The translations under genes and the position numbers were made by a program. From Reyranella sp. (GTDB lineage: Bacteria > Pseudomonadota > Alphaproteobacteria > Reyranellales > Reyranellaceae): 5,671 nucleotides of DNA. The notes under the pieces are model-generated. The model saw only the letters and a program-made list of their open reading frames with translations. It was not told the DNA's origin and did not search any database. Positions 4,635 through 5,671 of the stretch are shown one piece after another. The stretch's first letter is position 1; each line of letters begins with the position of its first letter. The stretch covers positions 1 to 5,671 of the forward strand of contig JADHLS010000408.1 in the NCBI GenBank assembly GCA_016780605.1. The letters are read 5' to 3'.

Positions 4635-5303
4635 ATGACCGCTGAAAATAGCCCCAATTCGGCCATTCCGCCTGATTCCCCGGGCGACCCGGACGCCGAT
4701 TCGCGCGACCAGCTGGCCGATGCCGTGGCCGCCGAGGCCGCTTTCGACGGCTGGAGCCGGGCCGCCCTGGCCGCCGCTTCGCGCCGCCTGGAGTTGCCCA
4801 CGGGCGAGGCCGAGCGGCTGTTCCCGGGCGGTCCGATCGAGGTCCTGACCTTCTTCAGCGAGCGTGCCGACCGCCGCACGGTGGCCGACATGGAGGCCGA
4901 GGGCGTCGCCAACCTCAAGATCCGCGACCGCATCAAGCAGGCGGTGCGCATCCGGCTGGAGCGGCATGGCGCGGGCCGCGAGGCCTCGCGCCGTGCGCTG
5001 GCGCTGCTGTCGCTGCCGTTCAATGCGCCGCTCGCCATGCGCCTGCTCTACAGGACGGTCGATGCCATGTGGTACGCCGCCGGCGACACCAGCACCGATT
5101 TCAACTTCTACACCAAGCGGGCGACCTTGGCGGGCGTCTGGTCCTCGACCCTGCTCTATTGGCTGAACGACCGGTCGCCGGGCAGCGAGGCGACCTGGGG
5201 TTTCCTCGACCGGCGCATCGACGACGTCATGAAGATCGAGAAGCTGAAGAGCCAGCTGAAGTCGTGGACGGGCTCCTCGGTCAGGACCGCTTCAAGAAGG
5301 TAA
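4635..5303 (+). CDS. COQ9-family protein (divergent from rpsU), probable ubiquinone biosynthesis factor
   Basis: The 222-residue product has a Pro/Asp-rich N terminus (1-22), then a TetR-like helical region (about 24-75, with FDGWSRAALAAASRRL), and the COQ9 C-terminal domain. The signature is at 143-177: DAMWYAAGDTSTDFNFYTKR followed by a hydrophobic helix. In mitochondria COQ9 binds lipid and assists the COQ7 hydroxylase in ubiquinone synthesis, and bacterial members are inferred to act likewise. The family was formerly called 'rpsU-divergently transcribed protein', and this neighbour is rpsU on the other strand. The start is uncertain. GTG 4578 has a strong AGGAGG (4567-4572) five bases upstream and would add 19 residues. 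However, those codons include GTA, TCA, CTT, AAA, ATA and TTT, poorly matched to the gene, and a -10-like TATATT lies within them, so I prefer ATG 4635. The 3' end overlaps purK by 23 bases, tail-to-tail. Confidence 0.9.
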   Translation: MTAENSPNSAIPPDSPGDPDADSRDQLADAVAAEAAFDGWSRAALAAASRRLELPTGEAERLFPGGPIEVLTFFSERADRRTVADMEAEGVANLKIRDRIKQAVRIRLERHGAGREASRRALALLSLPFNAPLAMRLLYRTVDAMWYAAGDTSTDFNFYTKRATLAGVWSSTLLYWLNDRSPGSEATWGFLDRRIDDVMKIEKLKSQLKSWTGSSVRTASRR

Positions 5304-5671
5304 CATGCCCCATCTTGCGGCCGGGCCGCGGCGTCGTCTTGCCGTAGAGGTGCAGCCGAGCCGTCGGATCGGCTAGGTAGCGCAGCCAGTCGTTGGCCTC
5401 CTCGCCGATCAGGTTCTCCATGCGTGACGGCATCAGCACATCCACCGGCCCCAGCGGCAGGCCGCAGATCGCGCGCACCAGCTGCTCGAACTGGCTGGTG
5501 GCGCAGGCATCGATGGTCCAATGCCCTGAATTGTGCGGCCGCGGCGCCATCTCGTTGGCCAGCACGCGGCCATCCTTGGCGACGAACATTTCCAGCGCCA
5601 CCAGGCCCACGAGGTCGAGCCCGTTCGCCAGCTCGATGCCGTAGCGCTTGGCCGTCGCCTCGATGCCGGCG
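5281..5671 (-). CDS. purK: 5-(carboxyamino)imidazole ribonucleotide synthase, C-terminal part (5' end outside window)
   Basis: The last 129 or so codons are present, running off the right edge and ending at TGA 5281-5283. The ATP-grasp catalytic segment is clear: GLVALEMFVAKDGRVLANEM, then APRPHNSGHWTIDACATSQF, with the metal-binding Glu and Asn of the NEMAPRPHNSGH loop. The C-terminal PurK domain follows, with LHLYGK and PRPGRKMGHVTFL. PurK uses ATP and bicarbonate to carboxylate aminoimidazole ribonucleotide to N5-CAIR in de novo purine synthesis, usually together with PurE, often its neighbour upstream. The end position is normal for the family. The stop lies inside the last codons of the convergent COQ9-family gene, and no terminator is visible between the two. 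Confidence 0.95.
   Translation of the reverse strand, partial: AGIEATAKRYGIELANGLDLVGLVALEMFVAKDGRVLANEMAPRPHNSGHWTIDACATSQFEQLVRAICGLPLGPVDVLMPSRMENLIGEEANDWLRYLADPTARLHLYGKTTPRPGRKMGHVTFLKRS

Overview
The window reads as chromosomal DNA of a GC-rich alphaproteobacterium. Codon third positions in the genes are overwhelmingly G or C. The ribosomal protein bS21 is of the short alphaproteobacterial kind, and it stands divergently from a COQ9-family gene, an arrangement for which that family was once named. Genus cannot be fixed from the sequence. I found no recognisable transposase, phage gene, CRISPR array, tRNA or rRNA.

Layout. (1) Positions 1-1711, plus strand: a compact three-gene unit of a glutathione S-transferase-like protein (5' end outside the window), a HAD-superfamily protein with altered catalytic motifs, and a single-domain cupin. 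Gaps are 14 and 18 bases. (2) Positions 1712-2275: no confident gene. It holds a short codon-biased tail, a near-perfect 78-base palindrome, an AT-rich patch with a near-consensus sigma-70 promoter overlapped by a small operator-like inverted repeat, two strong GC-rich hairpins, and a triplicated 10-base repeat. A small RNA transcribed rightwards is the best single explanation, but it is unproven. (3) Positions 2276-4235: a minus-strand amidohydrolase of the deaminase/chlorohydrolase subgroup, divergent from a GFA-domain zinc protein with only 40 bases between start codons. (4) Positions 4250-5303: an intrinsic terminator, rpsU (minus), and a COQ9-family gene (plus). (5) Positions 5281-5671: the C-terminal part of purK (minus), whose stop overlaps the COQ9 gene tail-to-tail by 23 bases.

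How they fit. The left unit suggests small-molecule modification or detoxification, but no pathway can be named. The amidohydrolase and GFA protein may share control from their common start region. rpsU, the COQ9 gene and purK are housekeeping functions (translation, probable ubiquinone synthesis, purine synthesis).

No clearly new multi-gene system is visible. The places most worth a second look are the 1792-2275 intergenic region, the HAD protein with two substituted motif residues, and the start of the COQ9 gene, where a leaderless ATG competes with a GTG behind a strong Shine-Dalgarno sequence.
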